Below, piece by piece: positions 44,959 to 53,018 of a stretch of DNA of 64,000 nt. The notes beneath the pieces were generated by a model. The model did not search any database. It saw nothing but the letters and a program-made list of their open reading frames with translations, and was not told where the DNA came from. The stretch is from DASUAS01 sp963841415 (GTDB taxonomy: Bacteria; Actinomycetota; Acidimicrobiia; IMCC26256; DASPTH01), in the NCBI GenBank assembly GCA_963841415.1, contig CAWJCN010000003.1:1-64000 (forward strand), written 5' to 3'. The translations under genes were made by a program, and so were the position numbers. Positions within the stretch are counted from its first letter, which is position 1. Each line of letters opens with the position of its first letter.

Positions 44959-45816
44959 TTATTGGACGATGCGGAAGAGGGCGGTGGCGCTGGTGATGGC
45001 GCGGTCGCCGTTGCCTTCGTCGTGCATGACCATGCGCGCGGCGACCTTGCCGTCGGGGCCCGGGGCCGCTTCGGCGTCGACGCGGAACGGACCGGTCTTG
45101 CCGCGGGCGAGGAACATCACGTGCCACGCCTCGAGCTGGAGGTGATCGGTGCCGGCCACCTCGGCGGCGGCGTCGACGGCGGCGGTCTCCAACACGACGT
45201 GTTGCGGGCCGATGTGCAGCGCGGCGTCGGGCGACGCCAGTTCGACCGACAGCTCGCCGAGCGCCCAGTGGCCGTCGTCGCGCTTGGCGGCGCCGAACGC
45301 CTGCCAGAGCGGCGGCAGGCGCGGCGAGTCCTCGATCACGAGCTTGTCCTCGGGCATCTTGTCGAGGCCCTCGGGTACCGCGCCGATGCGCGCTCCCTGG
45401 CCTTCGAGGTACGCGATGACGCGGCTGGGGTTGTCGGCGTCGATGATCCGCGACCGGCTGTAGCCCATGCGCGTCCCCGGGTGGAGCACCTCGGAGTCGA
45501 CCACCTCGATGGTCGTCACGTCGGTCGCCGGGTCGACGATCACGCACGAGTGGATCACCGGGTTGGGCACCGTCTCCAAGTCGGAACCGACGTTGCCCTC
45601 GGGCGAGCTGATCGACAGCGGCGCCACCAGCAGCCCACCGGTGGCGTTGCGCATGTCGCGCCGCAACGTGACGGTGTTGTCTTCCGGCCCGGTGTTCATC
45701 GTGCCGTGGTTCCGCCCGATGTACCTATAGCTCAGAAGACCGGTCCAGCGGCGTTCGAGCTCGCGCTGGTACTCCTCGGGGTCGTCCTTCAGCTCGCGGA
45801 TGTCGCGCAACGCCAT
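44959..45816 (-). CDS. Hotdog-like (acyl-CoA thioesterase/dehydratase-like) protein
   Basis: This protein of about 285 residues has RWTGLLSYRYIGRNHGTMNT, ISSPEGNVGSDLETVPNP, ALHIGPQHVVLETAAVDAAA and VAARMVMHDEGNGDRAITSA. The strand pattern suggests two hotdog modules, but no catalytic motif is definite. ATG 45816 has GGAGG 7 bases before it; an alternative GTG 45822 would overlap the upstream stop. It lies immediately after the DapA-like gene and probably forms a two-gene operon. Confidence 0.55.
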   Translation of the reverse strand: MALRDIRELKDDPEEYQRELERRWTGLLSYRYIGRNHGTMNTGPEDNTVTLRRDMRNATGGLLVAPLSISSPEGNVGSDLETVPNPVIHSCVIVDPATDVTTIEVVDSEVLHPGTRMGYSRSRIIDADNPSRVIAYLEGQGARIGAVPEGLDKMPEDKLVIEDSPRLPPLWQAFGAAKRDDGHWALGELSVELASPDAALHIGPQHVVLETAAVDAAAEVAGTDHLQLEAWHVMFLARGKTGPFRVDAEAAPGPDGKVAARMVMHDEGNGDRAITSATALFRIVQ

Positions 45817-45818
45817 GG

Positions 45819-46841
45819 TCACACCTCCGTCAGGGGCTTCGCGAAGCCCGCGTTCTCGAAGGCCTTGCGAATCTGCGGCTTGGCCTCGTCGGGGAGTATG
45901 GCTTGCGGCGGCCGCGAGTGCGGATAGTCGCCCATCGGGAGTCCGATCACCGACGCCGCGTAGCGGAACGCCTCACCCCAGTGCGTGAAGTAGTCGGGCC
46001 GCCCCGGGTACTTGGTGAACCAGCCCGCGACCTCTTCGCTGATGCGATCGAGCCCGGTGCGCCGGGCGCTCTCGATCGCCTCGGGCAGCCGGCCGTCCCA
46101 GATCAGGTCCCAGTACTCGGTGAGGATCCGCTTCTCGGGGGTCTCGTGCAGGTAGCCCGCGGTGCCCAGTTGCGCGGGACCGACGATGCCGTCCTGCAGC
46201 CATCCGATCTTGTAGACGATGGTGTCGCACTCCCAGATCACCAGTTCGGGCGCCAGCGCGTGCGTGGCCTTCGAGCGCCAGTACTCGAGCGTGCCTTCCT
46301 TGGTCGCGCAGACCGCCGGGATCTCGTTGGTGATGCGCGCCGACTCCTCCGGCGTCAGCACGTAGCCCGACGACGGCGAGTTGAACATGCCGAGCGCGAT
46401 GTCGGTGCGGTCGGCGACGTACTGGAAGAAGCGCAGGACGCCGTCCCCGCCGTGCACCTCCATGGGCGGCGTCTGCAGGAAGCAGATGTCGGCGCCCGCG
46501 GCCTCGGCGTGTTGCGTGAGCTCCACGCACTCCTTCGCCGACGTGGCGCTCGTGCACGCCTGGATCACGGTGTCGGGCGCGATCGCGCGCGCCTCCTCGA
46601 TCGCGTACTCGACGAGCTTCCTGCGTTCGTCGGCCGAGAGCGACCACCACTCGGCGATGCCGCTGGTGAGCCAGAGCATCGAGTGGCCGAGGTCACCGAC
46701 GCAGTACCGCACCAGCGCGCGGTAGGCGTCGTAGTCGATGTCGTCACCGTCGGTGCCGCTGAACGGCGTGTACAGCGAGTTGCCGATCCCGTGCAGGCCG
46801 CCGGTGCGGGCCCACTCCTTGGCGTCGCGTGCTGATGCCAA
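45819..46841 (-). CDS. DapA-like aldolase/lyase (dihydrodipicolinate synthase family)
   Basis: This 340-residue class I aldolase of the DapA/NAL superfamily has GIGNSLYTPFSGTDGDDIDY, SMLWLTSGIAEWWSLSADER, ICFLQTPPMEVHGGDGVLRF, MFNSPSSGYVLTPEE and VCATKEGTLEYWRS with the Schiff-base Lys. The usual GTTGE of true DapA is changed to TSGIAEW, so another 2-oxo acid substrate is likely. TTG 46841 follows AAGGAGG. Together with the DapB-like protein 5 kb away it hints at a pathway borrowing lysine-type enzymes. Confidence 0.83.
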   Translation of the reverse strand: MASARDAKEWARTGGLHGIGNSLYTPFSGTDGDDIDYDAYRALVRYCVGDLGHSMLWLTSGIAEWWSLSADERRKLVEYAIEEARAIAPDTVIQACTSATSAKECVELTQHAEAAGADICFLQTPPMEVHGGDGVLRFFQYVADRTDIALGMFNSPSSGYVLTPEESARITNEIPAVCATKEGTLEYWRSKATHALAPELVIWECDTIVYKIGWLQDGIVGPAQLGTAGYLHETPEKRILTEYWDLIWDGRLPEAIESARRTGLDRISEEVAGWFTKYPGRPDYFTHWGEAFRYAASVIGLPMGDYPHSRPPQAILPDEAKPQIRKAFENAGFAKPLTEV

Positions 46842-46853
46842 TGGGTCCTCCTT

Positions 46854-46877
46854 GTTCTTTGTACCGAGACTAAGAAC
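46854..46877. promoter_or_regulatory. Inverted repeat upstream of the DapA-like gene
   Basis: GTTCTT and AAGAAC with 12 bases between, located 13 bp before the DapA-like TTG and in the divergent gap to the AlkZ-like gene. Candidate operator. Confidence 0.4.
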
Positions 46878-46919
46878 TCGGCCGCGCGGGCGCAAGGTCG
46901 GCACCGGTACGCTCCCGCG

Positions 46920-47984
46920 ATGGCCCGCGCGCGTTCCGCCGAGTCGGTGGCCCGCGCCCGCATGGTCGGCCTCGAGCTCTGGGGCCGTCCGGCCCCGGAC
47001 CCGGGCGCCGCGGTGCGGCGCCTGGTCGCGATGCAGGCCCAAGAGCACGCGTACGCCCGCTGGTCGGTGGGGCAGCGCTCGACGGCCGGGGCGGCCGCGG
47101 TGGACGCCGCGTTCGACACCGGCGAGCTCCTGCGTACCCACGTGCTGCGGCCGACGTGGCACTTCGTCGCGCCGGACGACCTGCGCTGGTTGCTCGCGCT
47201 GAGCGGACCGCGCATCGATGCCGCCAACGCCCGTCGCTACGAGGAGCTGGGCCTCGACGCCCGCACGCGCCGCCGGGCGGCCGACGTGATCGCACGCGCC
47301 GTTGCCGACGGCCCGCAGACCCGCCACGAACTGGCGCAGGCACTCGAACGGCGGCGAATTCCCACCGACGGCCAACGGCTGCCGCATCTCCTCCTCTCGG
47401 CCGAACTGCACGCGGTCGTGTGCAGCGGACCGATGCAGGGGAAGCAACACACCTACGCGCCGTTCGACGAACGGGTCCCTGCGGGTCCGCGCCACGACGA
47501 GGACGCAGCCCTCGCCGAGCTGGCCCGACGCTGGTTCACCACGCGCGGGCCTGCGACCGTGCGCGACTTCCAGTGGTGGTCAGGCTTCCGGGCGGCCGAC
47601 GCGCGTCGCGCGCTGGAGTCGGTGCGGTCCGAGCTCTCGTCGTACGAGCACGACGGCCGGACGTACTGGTTCGGAGAGTGGCACCGCGCCGCGCGGCAAG
47701 CTCCACGCGTCGATCTCGTGCAGTGCTACGACGAGGCGATCATCTCGTACACCGAGTCGCGCGACCTGCTCGCCACGCCCGCGGTCGCGTTCCCCGTACC
47801 CGGCTCGGTCGACGGGTTCGCGCACGTGCTCCTGGCCGACGGCCGGCTCCTCGGCCACTGGCGCGCGCGCCGGGGCCGCGAGCGCGTCGTCGTCGAGACT
47901 CGCCTCGCCCGCCCGGTCGACGAGCGCGAACAGGCCGCGCTCGAAGCCGCCGTCAGGAGGTTCGACCACTTCGAGCGCACGTAG
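46920..47984 (+). CDS. AlkZ/YcaQ-like winged-helix DNA glycosylase family protein
   Basis: This 354-residue protein of the HTH_42/AlkZ-like family has RRLVAMQAQEHAYARWSVGQ (QxQ corresponding to the catalytic glutamines), LRTHVLRPTWHFVAPDDLRW, FTTRGPATVRDFQWWSGF, VDLVQCYDEAIISYTESRDL and ARPVDEREQAALEAAVRRFD. AlkZ-type enzymes unhook interstrand DNA crosslinks; many family members are uncharacterised. ATG 46920. Confidence 0.82.
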   Translation: MARARSAESVARARMVGLELWGRPAPDPGAAVRRLVAMQAQEHAYARWSVGQRSTAGAAAVDAAFDTGELLRTHVLRPTWHFVAPDDLRWLLALSGPRIDAANARRYEELGLDARTRRRAADVIARAVADGPQTRHELAQALERRRIPTDGQRLPHLLLSAELHAVVCSGPMQGKQHTYAPFDERVPAGPRHDEDAALAELARRWFTTRGPATVRDFQWWSGFRAADARRALESVRSELSSYEHDGRTYWFGEWHRAARQAPRVDLVQCYDEAIISYTESRDLLATPAVAFPVPGSVDGFAHVLLADGRLLGHWRARRGRERVVVETRLARPVDEREQAALEAAVRRFDHFERT

Positions 47985-48055
47985 TGTGCGCGCATGGAGA
48001 TGGAGCGGAGGCGTGGCCGGACGGCCGGGACGCCGCAGCGGAATCGACCGTTGTG

Positions 48056-48829
48056 ATGACGAACGAATTGGGAACGCCCGCGTTGAGGTTCGAGCGTGAG
48101 GGCTCGATTGCGTGGTGCGTGATCGACCGGCCCGATGCCCGCAACGCGCTCACTCCGGCGATGTACTACGGCATCAAGCGCGCAGTCGGTCTCGTCAACC
48201 AGGATCGGGATCTCGCCGCGTTGATCATCACCGGGGTCGGCGACGTGTTCGCGCCCGGGGGCGATCTGGGCGGCCGATCGGTGGAGGGTGAGGATCGCAT
48301 CGACGCGCTCGGTTCCGACGTGCTGCCGTTCCTCACCGTGCGCGACAGCCGGGCGCCGGTGATCGCGGCCGTCAACGGCCTGTGCCAGGGCGGTGGCCTG
48401 CTCATCGCGATGCTGTGCGACATCGCGGTCGCCAGCGACCGTGCCACCTTCCGGGTGCCGGAGCTGCTGCGCGGCATCATCGACGCCACGTACGCGGCGG
48501 TGCTTCCTGCGCACGTCGGTGTCGCGGTGGCGCGCGACCTGATGCTCTCGGCGCGCCGCTTCGACGCCGAGGAAGCGGTGCGACTCGGCGTGATCACCCG
48601 CATGGTGGCGCACGAGGACCTGCGCGAGGCCGCGCTGGAAGCGGCGCGTCAGGTGCTGCAGACGGCGCCCGACGCGCGTGTGCACACCAAGCGGATGCTG
48701 CACGAGCGCTACGGGACGATCGACTACCCGACGATGTTCTGGGGTCTCGAGCATTCACCCGAGCCACGCGAGGGCATGGTCGCGTTCATGGAGAAGCGCC
48801 CGCCGAGCTGGATCCCTGACGACGTCTGA
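48056..48829 (+). CDS. Enoyl-CoA hydratase/isomerase family protein
   Basis: This 257-residue crotonase-fold protein has WCVIDRPDARNALTPAMYYG, ITGVGDVFAPGGDLGGRSVE, APVIAAVNGLCQGGGLLIAM, FRVPELLRGIIDATYAAVLP and VLQTAPDARVHTKRMLHERY. ATG 48056 is chosen; GTG 48053 is adjacent and neither has a strong Shine-Dalgarno. It converges with the IclR gene, 6 bp apart. Confidence 0.86.
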   Translation: MTNELGTPALRFEREGSIAWCVIDRPDARNALTPAMYYGIKRAVGLVNQDRDLAALIITGVGDVFAPGGDLGGRSVEGEDRIDALGSDVLPFLTVRDSRAPVIAAVNGLCQGGGLLIAMLCDIAVASDRATFRVPELLRGIIDATYAAVLPAHVGVAVARDLMLSARRFDAEEAVRLGVITRMVAHEDLREAALEAARQVLQTAPDARVHTKRMLHERYGTIDYPTMFWGLEHSPEPREGMVAFMEKRPPSWIPDDV

Positions 48830-48835
48830 CATGGG

Positions 48836-49663
48836 TCAGATGCGCGTCGGGGCGCGGCCGCCGCTGCGCTGAGTGGCGACGAGCCCGGCGTCGCGGACGC
48901 GCTCGCCGTACGCGGCGATTTGCTCGGCGGACAGGTCCGGCTCGAGCCCGAGCAAGGTGATCGACACGAGCGAGTCGCCCCGGCGGTCGAACACGGGGGC
49001 GGCGACCATCACGACGTCGTAGGTGCGGCTCGTGTCGAGCGGGCCGACGACCTGGTACTGGGACGCGTCGAGGTCGACCATGAGCTCCTCGACCGAGCCG
49101 CGTCGAGCGCGGTGGGCGTCAGTCTCGAGTGCGACCGCCCAGCCGCGCGCGCGGACGTCGTCGAGCACGGCCTCCATCGCGACGCGATCTGCGGCACACG
49201 CCAACCAGGGCTCGGGGTCGAGCCACGCCACGAACACCGCGCCGATCGGTGGCACCAGCGGGATGCGCTGACCGACGTGCACCGCGAGCTCGCGCGCTCG
49301 GTACTCGCCGACCCGCGCGAGGAACACGATGTCGTCGCCCGCGAGCGCGGTCACCGCGACTCCGAGGTCCAGCTCCTCGCTCAGCCGGCGAGCCTCGTCA
49401 CGCGCGTGGTCGACCGCGGGATGGCGTTCGAGCGCACCGCTGCCGAGCGCGACGACCGAGGGACCGAGTGAGTAGGTGCGCAGCCGCGGGTTGCGCACGA
49501 GATAGCCCTCGTCGGTGAGGACGCCGAGCACCGCGTGGGCCGACGACACGTTGACCGCCAGCTCTGACGCGAGGTCGGACAGCGTGAACTCGTCGGCCGG
49601 GTGGGCGGCGAGGAAGTTCAGGACGGCGAGGGCGCGGGTGGCGGCAAGCGCGGGTCTGGGCAT
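48836..49663 (-). CDS. IclR-family transcriptional regulator
   Basis: This 275-residue regulator has an N-terminal winged helix in ATRALAVLNFLAAHPADEFT and LSDLASELAVNVSSAHAVLG, then LTDEGYLVRNPRLRTYSLGP. A GAF-like effector domain follows, containing GDDIVFLARVGEYRARELAV and GQRIPLVPPIGAVFVAW. It is divergent from the LLM flavoprotein gene, with 13-bp direct repeats in the 75-bp gap. It probably regulates that gene and responds to a catabolic acid. Confidence 0.88.
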   Translation of the reverse strand: MPRPALAATRALAVLNFLAAHPADEFTLSDLASELAVNVSSAHAVLGVLTDEGYLVRNPRLRTYSLGPSVVALGSGALERHPAVDHARDEARRLSEELDLGVAVTALAGDDIVFLARVGEYRARELAVHVGQRIPLVPPIGAVFVAWLDPEPWLACAADRVAMEAVLDDVRARGWAVALETDAHRARRGSVEELMVDLDASQYQVVGPLDTSRTYDVVMVAAPVFDRRGDSLVSITLLGLEPDLSAEQIAAYGERVRDAGLVATQRSGGRAPTRI

Positions 49664-49674
49664 AAGCTCCCTCG

Positions 49675-49707
49675 CACATTACGAAAGTCTCTTCGACATT
49701 GCAAAAG
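49675..49707. promoter_or_regulatory. 13-bp direct repeats in the IclR/LLM divergent promoter
   Basis: CACATTACGAAAG (49675-49687) and GACATTGCAAAAG (49695-49707) match at 10 of 13 positions with a 20-base period, two helical turns. They are a likely IclR site. Confidence 0.5.
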
Positions 49708-49738
49708 CAGTCATGGTGACCACAAGGGGGATGCGCGC

Positions 49739-50890
49739 GTGAAGCTCGACCTGCTCTACGAGTTCCAGCCCAAGATCAAGCCCTGGACGAAGCCCCATCC
49801 CTACGGGCAGCGCGAGGCGGAGCAGCGCACGTACGACGAGGCGATCACGGAGATCCAGTACGCCGACAAGCTGGGCTTCAACACCGTGTGGGTGGTGGAG
49901 CACCACTTCCGCGACGGTCGCTCGGCGTCCCCGTGCAGCGAAGCGATCCTCGGCGGGCTCGCGCTGAGCACCGAGCAGATCAAGCTCGGCTTCGGCGTCA
50001 CGCTCATGCCGTTCGGCTTCATCCACCCGGCGCGCGTCGCGGAGAAGGTCGCCACCGTCGACCTGCTCAGCCACGGCCGCGTCGAGTGGGGCACCGGTCG
50101 CTCCACGCCGATGGAGCAGATCGCGTTCGGCGTGCCGGCCGACGACCGCTCGCGTGCGCAGTGGCGCGAGGCGATCGAGATCGTCGTGCGCATGTGGGAG
50201 CAGGAGCTCTTCTCGTGGGACAGCGAGAACCTGAAGTTCCCCGAGCGCATGCAGACGCCGAAGCCGTACCAAGACCCGCACCCGCCGGTGTGGCAGGCGG
50301 CCGCGTCCGAGACCAGCGCGGTGACCGCGGGTGAGGTCGGCCTCGGGCTCCTGTCGTTCGCGCTCCTGCAGCCCGTCGAGTCGATGGCCAACCACATCCG
50401 CGCCTACCGCTCGGCGCAGGCGATGGCGCGTCCCGACGACATGCTCACGCGCGTCCGCAACGACCGCGTCGGCGTGTACACGCTCGTGCACGCCTACGAC
50501 GACGCCGACGAAGCCGCCGCGTACGGCCTGTGGGACTCGGTGAACTGGTGGTACCGGCACCTCGCCGAGTTCACGCTGCAGTGGGAGCTCTCGGAGCTCC
50601 CGGAGGAGGAGAAGGCGAAGATCTTCCCCCACCTCAACTCGGTGATCGAGGGCACGGTGCCGGTCGAGCACTACCAGAACGAGGACATGATCATCATCGG
50701 GACGCCCGAGGAGTGCCTCCAGAAGATCCTGCGCTACGAGTCGGTCGGCGTCGACGAACTGCTCTGCTACGTGCAGTTCGGCGATCTGCCGCACGACAAG
50801 GTGATGCGCACGCTCGAGCTGCTCGCCAAGGACGTCATGCCCGAGCTCGAGGCCCGCGGCCACCGCGTCGACGCGACCGTCCGCGGCTGA
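49739..50890 (+). CDS. LLM-class flavin-dependent oxidoreductase
   Basis: This 383-residue luciferase-like TIM barrel has DLLYEFQPKIKPWTK, FNTVWVVEHHFRDGRSASPC, IKLGFGVTLMPFGFIHPARV, SHGRVEWGTGRSTPMEQIAF and a terminal VQFGDLPHDKVMRTLELLAK. Members use FMN or F420 and oxidise or cleave substrates. GTG 49739 follows AGGGGG. The stop is immediately followed by the 62-bp tandem repeat that leads into the SDR gene. Confidence 0.88.
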   Translation: MKLDLLYEFQPKIKPWTKPHPYGQREAEQRTYDEAITEIQYADKLGFNTVWVVEHHFRDGRSASPCSEAILGGLALSTEQIKLGFGVTLMPFGFIHPARVAEKVATVDLLSHGRVEWGTGRSTPMEQIAFGVPADDRSRAQWREAIEIVVRMWEQELFSWDSENLKFPERMQTPKPYQDPHPPVWQAAASETSAVTAGEVGLGLLSFALLQPVESMANHIRAYRSAQAMARPDDMLTRVRNDRVGVYTLVHAYDDADEAAAYGLWDSVNWWYRHLAEFTLQWELSELPEEEKAKIFPHLNSVIEGTVPVEHYQNEDMIIIGTPEECLQKILRYESVGVDELLCYVQFGDLPHDKVMRTLELLAKDVMPELEARGHRVDATVRG

Positions 50891-51102
50891 CGACGCGGAG
50901 TCGACCGTAAGGATGGAGACGAAGCGAAGAAGTGCTCGGATGAGCGGGACGACGACGCGGAGTCGACCGTAAGGATGGAGACGAAGCGAAGAAGTGCTCG
51001 GATGAGCGGGACGACGACGCGGAGTCGACCGTAAGGATGGAGACGAAGCGAAGAAGTGCTCGGATGAGCGGGACGACGACGCGGAGTCGACCGTAAGGAT
51101 GG
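50891..51102 (+). repeat. 62-bp tandem repeat (3.4 copies) with three 19-codon ORFs
   Basis: Units start at 50891, 50953, 51015 and 51077 (the last one partial) and are identical where complete. Each contains ATG at offset 22 (50913, 50975, 51037) opening METKRRSARMSGTTTRSRP and a TAA followed by GG and the next ATG. The fourth ATG (51099) is the start of the SDR gene. It begins directly after the LLM stop. Replication slippage or an assembly artefact is possible; translation reinitiation into the SDR is a third option. Confidence 0.8.
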
Positions 51103-51943
51103 ACCTCATCTCGAAGCTGCGCGACGACGCGGCGAAGGAGCACGACGCGTCGCTCGATCCTGCCGTCGCGACCGCGTTCTCGCTCGACGGTCGGACGGCA
51201 GTGGTCACCGGCGCGGCATCGGGCATCGGTCAGGCGGCGGCGATCGTCTACGGGTTGGCCGGCGCCAAGGTATTGCTCGCCGACCGCGATGCCGATCGGC
51301 TCGAGGAGACGGCGTCGCAGGTCGACGGCGCGGTGGTCGTGCCCACCGACGTGACCGACCGCGGCGCGGTCGACGACCTCGCGCCGCGGCGCTGAAGGCC
51401 TCCGGCCGCCTCGACGTGTGGGCCAACGTCGCCGGCATCATCCGCAACGCCACCATCGTCGACACCACAGAGGAGGATCTCGACGCCGTCGTCGCGGTCA
51501 ACCTCAAGGGTGTGTTCTTCGGCACCGCGGTGGCCGGTCGGGTGATGTGCGCGGCCGGTCGTGGCGCGATCGTCAACGTCGCGTCAGCTGGGGGCGAGGT
51601 GCCGACGCCCACGATCCCCGTGTACGGCATGACCAAGGCCGCGGTCATCCACCTCACCCGTACCGCCGCGGTCGAGTTCGGCGCGGCCGGAGTGCGGGCG
51701 AACGCGGTCGCGCCCGGCTTCGTCGACACGCCCATGACGCAACGCGCGTTCACGGCCGCCGACGGCACCGTCGACGAAACGCTCCGCGCGCAGGTGCTGG
51801 GTGAACGAGGGAGTGCGGCGCCGCTCGGGGTCGTCGGCGAGCCGTCCGACATCGCCTTCGCCATGCTCTATCTCGCGGCCGACGCGTCGCGCTTCATGAC
51901 CGGACAGGTGGTGCGCCCCAACGGCGGCGTCCATATGGCGTGA
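51099..51943 (+). CDS. SDR family oxidoreductase, one frameshift
   Basis: This SDR of about 281 residues has TAVVTGAASGIGQAAAIVYG and LLADRDADRLEETASQV. After one frame change near 51390 it continues with RLDVWANVAGIIRNATIVDT, VYGMTKAAVIHLTRTAAVEF (Tyr-x3-Lys) and FMTGQVVRPNGGVHMA. ATG 51099 is the fourth ATG of the 62-bp repeat. Its stop codon is inside the first copy of the 55-bp repeat. The length and motifs are normal for the family, so the single frame change may be an error. Confidence 0.82.
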
Positions 51944-52154
51944 GCGGGAGCGAGCCGGGTATCCCGGCGAGTAGCGAACGCCCATGGTGATGGCGTGAGC
52001 GGGAGCGAGCCGGGTATCCCGGCGAGTAGCGAACGCCCATGGTGATGGCGTGAGCGGGAGCGAGCCGGGTATCCCGGCGAGTAGCGAACGCCCATGGTGA
52101 TGGCGTGAGCGGGAGCGAGCCGGCCAACCCGATGAGTAGCGAACGCCCAATGAA
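51935..52154 (+). repeat. 55-bp tandem hairpin repeat, four copies
   Basis: Units begin at 51935, 51990, 52045 and 52100, each starting ATGGCGTGA. The first three are identical and contain a stem GCCGGG/CCCGGC around TAT; the fourth is diverged. A related sequence lies inside the response-regulator gene near 58011-58066. The first copy contains the last codons and stop of the SDR gene. Confidence 0.8.
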
Positions 52155-52183
52155 GATGGCCTGATCAACCAGGGGGGAATCAC

Positions 52184-52978
52184 ATGGCAGACAGCGACGT
52201 GCTCGGCCTCCGCGACCAGCCGGTGCTGGTCGTCGGCGGTGGCTCCGGCATCGGACGTGCCGCCGCCAACCTGCTCGCACGCGTCGGCGCGCGGGTCGCG
52301 GTCGGCGACGTCGATCCGGATCGCGCCGCGGAGGTCGCACAGGAGGTGCGCGGCGACGCGGTCGTGGGCGACGTGCTCCAGGAAGCAGGCGCGACGGCGT
52401 TGGTCGACGCCGCGTACGAGACGCTGGGGGGTCTGCGCGGCTTGGTGAACATCATCGGGTTGGCGTCGTGGTCCGACCTCATGGCGGTCGACCTCGACAC
52501 GTGGGAGCGCGACCTGCGCATGAACCTCACGCAGCACCTGCTGGTCGGCCGGGCGGCGGCGCGGCACATGCTGCGTGAGGGTGGCGGCGCGATCTCGATC
52601 GTCACCTCGGTGAGCGGGATCTATGGTGCACCGAACCACGGCGCGTACGGCGCGGCCAAGGCGGGTGCCAACGCGCTGGTGCGCACCATGGCCAACGAGT
52701 GGTCACCGCAGGGGGTGCGCGTGAACTCGGTGGCGCCCGACGTGATCGCGACCCCGCGCGTGCTGGCCGGTCTGGCCGGCGGACCCGCGGCCGCCGGTCG
52801 TGACGTGCACGAGGCGGCGCGGCGCGACGGCGTGCCCCTCATGCGGATGGGTACACCGGAGGAGATCGCCGGCCCGCTCGTGTTCCTGATCTCCGACCTG
52901 TCGTCGTTCATGACCGGGCAGTGCCTGGTCGTCGACGGCGGAACCCAGGCGCGGTTCCCGCACGGCGTCGGGGGCTAG
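52184..52978 (+). CDS. SDR family oxidoreductase
   Basis: This 264-residue classical SDR has PVLVVGGGSGIGRAAANLLA, VGDVDPDRAAEVA, LVNIIGLASWSDLMAVD, HGAYGAAKAGANALVRTMAN (Tyr-x3-Lys) and SSFMTGQCLVVDGGTQARF. ATG 52184 follows AGGGGGGAA. The stop TAG is in a run of three GGGCTAGTTG-like repeats. Probably co-transcribed with the LLM and SDR genes upstream. Confidence 0.87.
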   Translation: MADSDVLGLRDQPVLVVGGGSGIGRAAANLLARVGARVAVGDVDPDRAAEVAQEVRGDAVVGDVLQEAGATALVDAAYETLGGLRGLVNIIGLASWSDLMAVDLDTWERDLRMNLTQHLLVGRAAARHMLREGGGAISIVTSVSGIYGAPNHGAYGAAKAGANALVRTMANEWSPQGVRVNSVAPDVIATPRVLAGLAGGPAAAGRDVHEAARRDGVPLMRMGTPEEIAGPLVFLISDLSSFMTGQCLVVDGGTQARFPHGVGG

Positions 52979-53004
52979 TTGCGGGCTAGTTGTGGGCTAG
53001 TTGG
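52972..53004 (+). repeat. 11-bp tandem repeat, three copies, containing the SDR stop
   Basis: GGGCTAGTTG followed by C, T or G occurs at 52972, 52983 and 52994. The first copy supplies the TAG stop. Short slippage-type repeat. Confidence 0.7.
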
Positions 53005-53018
53005 AACTGGAGCGGCGG

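Noticed and set aside
40747..46841. Lysine biosynthesis genes dapA and dapB
   Set aside because: Length, altered active-site phrases and CoA-metabolic neighbours argue against it.
50891..52154. CRISPR array
   Set aside because: The tandem units have no variable spacers and no cas genes are present.
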